Below are positions 22,146 through 24,092 of a DNA stretch of 24,092 bases, in pieces. This DNA is from CAZUSO01 sp964622775 (GTDB lineage: Bacteria > Bacteroidota > Bacteroidia > Chitinophagales > Chitinophagaceae): assembly GCA_964622775.1 (NCBI GenBank), contig CAZUSO010000046.1:1-24092 (forward strand), given 5' to 3'. Below the pieces are notes generated by a model, which saw nothing but the letters and a program-made list of their open reading frames with translations, made no database searches and was not told the origin of the DNA. The first letter of the stretch is position 1; every line of letters begins with the position of its first letter. A program made the position numbers and the translations under genes.

Positions 22146-22715
22146 ATGAAAAAAGCAGCAATCTTATTGTCCGCATTCTTTATGCTAACCGCATTTACCA
22201 CAGGCCTTACTACCGGGACAAATGACAAGGCGCACTCCCAGCTAACATTTACCGTAAACCACATGGGCATCTCCGACGTGTCGGGAGTCTTTAATGAGTT
22301 TAATGTAAAAGTAAGCGCCACAAAGGAAGATTTCAGTGATGTCGTGTTTGAACTGACGGCCAATACGGGTTCTATCGATACCCGTGTGGAACAAAGGAAT
22401 AACCACCTTAAAAGCGCCGATTTTTTTGATGTGGAAAATTTTCCGACTATGACCTTCAAAAGCACTTCTATTAAGAATGTGGGAAAAGACCAATACAAAT
22501 TATCCGGCAATCTCACTATTCGTGATATCACCAAACCTGTAACCATGGATTTAACCTACCGCGGAACTATTGAAAATCAGAATGTGTCAACTGCCGGTTT
22601 TCAATTGACCGGATCCATTAAACGCTCGGATTTCCAGGTTGGACCAAAATTTCCCGAACCTATGATCAGTGATGAAGTACGCATAAAAGCAGATGGTGAA
22701 TTTAAATTGAATTAA
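22146..22715 (+). CDS. YceI-family periplasmic protein
   Basis: Secreted lipocalin-like protein with the YceI fold, which binds isoprenoid-type lipids in known structures. The signal peptide is MKKAAILLSAFFMLTAFTTG. The mature part has the expected features: HSQLTFTVNHMGISDVSGVF, SIDTRVEQRNNHLKSADFFD, NFPTMTFKST, LSGNLTIRDITKPVTMDLTY and IKRSDFQVG, all standard YceI blocks. Length of 189 residues is normal. It lies between the reductase and the extradiol dioxygenase genes in the same direction, a small redox/stress-like group. Confidence 0.93.
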   Translation: MKKAAILLSAFFMLTAFTTGLTTGTNDKAHSQLTFTVNHMGISDVSGVFNEFNVKVSATKEDFSDVVFELTANTGSIDTRVEQRNNHLKSADFFDVENFPTMTFKSTSIKNVGKDQYKLSGNLTIRDITKPVTMDLTYRGTIENQNVSTAGFQLTGSIKRSDFQVGPKFPEPMISDEVRIKADGEFKLN

Positions 22716-22803
22716 AAAACAATAACACTGTAAATGCACACGGCAATGAGAAGAATATTTCGTGCAAATAAATCGACAACCGCTACAAACTCCGGAGTGT
22801 AGT

Positions 22804-23685
22804 ATGGAAAGAAAGCAATTTATCAAAACATTAATAACAGGAGTAGCAGGTATGACAACGTTATCAGCATTCAGAAATTTTACCAGTGATCTGAAAGAGC
22901 AGGAACAAATGATGCCGGTATTATTTATGGGGCATGGCTCGCCGATGAACGGGATTGAGGACAATGAATTCAGTCGCCGCTGGGCTCAAATGGGAAAAGA
23001 GCTGCCTCTGCCGGCAGCGGTGCTGGTGGTTTCAGCGCATTGGTTCAGCAGAGGCACAAAAATCACGGCTATGGATTTTCCAAAAACCATCCATGACTTT
23101 GGCGGTTTCCCGCAGGCGCTTTTTGATGTGCAATATAATGCACCGGGTAATCCTGCCCTGGCGCAGGAAGCCGCTTCATTAATCCATTCCGCTCATGTAG
23201 AGCAGGATCACGACTGGGGCCTGGATCATGGTGCCTGGACAGTAGTCAGGCACATGTATCCTGATGCGAAAATTCCCGTATTGCAACTCAGTATTGATTA
23301 TACCAAAGCCCCGCAGTTTCATTATGATCTTGCGAAAGAATTATATGTACTGAGAAAGAAAGGCGTCCTGATAATCGGGAGTGGCAATATGGTGCACAAC
23401 CTGCGTATGGTGGCATGGGATAAGCTGAATGAGTTTGGCTACGGGTATGACTGGGCGCTGCAAATGAATGATACATTCAAAGGCCTGATATCATCAGGAG
23501 ATCACAAAGCGCTGATCAATTATGAAGGCTTAGGCAGAGAAGCGAAACTGGCTATCCCTACACCGGAACATTACCTGCCCCTGCTTTATACACTGGGGCT
23601 GAAAGGAAGCAAAGAAGGCGCCTCTTTCTTTAACGATAAAGCAGTGGCAGGATCGCTTACCATGACCTCGGTCAGGATCGGTTAG
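22804..23685 (+). CDS. ygiD: YgiD-type extradiol dioxygenase (4,5-DOPA dioxygenase family)
   Basis: Metal-dependent ring-cleaving enzyme of the LigB/DODA superfamily; E. coli YgiD opens DOPA extradiolically. Conserved blocks with metal-ligand histidines are LFMGHGSPMNGI, LVVSAHWFSRG, DWGLDHGAWTVVRHMYPDAK and IIGSGNMVHNLR. The N-terminus MERKQFIKTLITGVAGMT resembles a Tat-like leader, which I recall from Bacteroidota homologues; export is possible but not certain because the second Arg is Lys. The ATG at 22804 is chosen; a GTG at 22762 is open but adds residues with no family support. Natural substrate in this organism is unknown. Confidence 0.9.
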   Translation: MERKQFIKTLITGVAGMTTLSAFRNFTSDLKEQEQMMPVLFMGHGSPMNGIEDNEFSRRWAQMGKELPLPAAVLVVSAHWFSRGTKITAMDFPKTIHDFGGFPQALFDVQYNAPGNPALAQEAASLIHSAHVEQDHDWGLDHGAWTVVRHMYPDAKIPVLQLSIDYTKAPQFHYDLAKELYVLRKKGVLIIGSGNMVHNLRMVAWDKLNEFGYGYDWALQMNDTFKGLISSGDHKALINYEGLGREAKLAIPTPEHYLPLLYTLGLKGSKEGASFFNDKAVAGSLTMTSVRIG

Positions 23686-24017
23686 GAAAAGCATGGAAGC
23701 TTTACATCACTATCAATGAGAAGTTTTATGATGAATTGATAATCATAGACTAATATTTACAAAGAACATTCCGGGTTACATAGTAATCCGATCAGAATTT
23801 TCGCATGGAAAAACCTCCGATTACGTTTGGAATGACGGCAAACTTCTGCCCTTGTCCACGTTCTGAAGTGATGATTGCAATTTATCTCTAATAACAATAG
23901 CATATTGACCTCATCGCAAGCGAGTTGATGTTATCAGGGAAAACGCTTTTAGACTTTCTACTGTCATGTCAAATATAAAATTACGGGTAAATTTATTATT
24001 TTTATAGCTAAAAAGCT
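23686..24017. other. Spacer before the IS630 gene with repeat copy
   Basis: About 330 bases after ygiD without a gene. It contains repeat copy B (23790-23833). The left terminal inverted repeat of the IS630-type element should fall in the last part, perhaps near 23955-24000 (TACTGTCATGTCAAA begins around 23959), but the other end is outside the window so it cannot be confirmed. Confidence 0.45.
23790..23833 (+). repeat. Dispersed repeat, copy B
   Basis: Aligns without gaps to 20027-20070 (33 of 44 positions by hand count), same orientation. The core is diverged to GGAAAAACCTCC. Its flanks do not extend the match clearly. Confidence 0.45.
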
Positions 24018-24092
24018 ATGAAGAAATATAAGATTACCCTTACAGTAGAAGAAATAGAGGAGTTAAAGGGTATAACCCAAAAAGGCAAGCAC
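24018..24092 (+). CDS. IS630-type transposase, 5' end only
   Basis: The last 25 codons of the window start with ATG at 24018 and encode MKKYKITLTVEEIEELKGIT followed by QKGKH. This matches the beginning of the helix-turn-helix part of IS630-family transposases as I know them ('KYKVTLT-EER-EL--I-KKGK'). IS630 elements move by a cut-and-paste mechanism into TA sites. The gene continues past the right edge, so whether it is intact or frameshifted cannot be told. Confidence 0.65.
   Translation, partial: MKKYKITLTVEEIEELKGITQKGKH

Overview
The window reads as chromosomal DNA of a Bacteroidota bacterium, probably of the Chitinophagaceae/Sphingobacteriales type. The support is a TPR histidine kinase paired with a LytTR regulator, DUF4421 and YHYH-domain proteins, many lipoproteins, almost no Shine-Dalgarno sites, and repeated matches to the Bacteroidota -7 promoter box TAnnTTTG. 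There are no rRNA or tRNA genes and no CRISPR array that I can see. The assignment comes from recalled family features; no search was run.

Layout. (1) 3-2295: a two-component pair, a TPR-HisKA_2 sensor kinase running off the left edge and a LytTR response regulator. (2) 2296-2686: an apparently empty spacer. (3) 2687-4653, minus strand: three nested lipoprotein genes (SCO1/SenC-like, YwqK/MORN-repeat, YHYH-domain). (4) 4685-9317, minus strand: an AT-rich, probably acquired defence island. It holds a type IIG-like restriction-modification enzyme split in two by a one-base frameshift exactly in its NPPY catalytic motif, two tightly coupled genes of unknown function (the last DUF5677-like), and a 40-codon stump of a YhcG/DUF1016 nuclease gene joined to the promoter side of the YHYH operon. 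(5) 9330-10019: a small gene-remnant candidate and an orphan P-loop kinase. (6) 10268-13486: an overlapping plus-strand run of CDF cation transporter, EcsC-family protein and prmC, then frr with its own promoter and terminator. (7) 13555-15251, minus strand: DUF4421 protein and lipoprotein MsrB, divergent from an outer-membrane beta-barrel gene at 15292-16023. (8) 16158-17886, minus strand: GtrA-family membrane protein and purM. (9) 18161-19846: an orphan barstar-like gene tightly coupled to an FAD-linked D-lactate/glycolate-type oxidase. (10) 19847-20201: a gene-free stretch with an inverted repeat. (11) 20202-23685: a BON-domain lipoprotein divergent from a Crp/Fnr regulator, then a dinucleotide-dependent reductase, YceI and YgiD. 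(12) 23686-24092: a repeat-bearing spacer and the first codons of an IS630-type transposase cut by the right edge.

How the genes work together. The kinase and regulator form one phosphorelay. The SCO1, YwqK and YHYH lipoproteins probably act together at the cell envelope, possibly in copper or redox handling. prmC and frr both serve translation termination and ribosome recycling. The most interesting part is the defence island: an R-M enzyme frameshifted at its catalytic motif, an in-frame palindromic insertion in the same gene, two conserved-looking accessory genes in the same operon, and a truncated second nuclease at the island edge.
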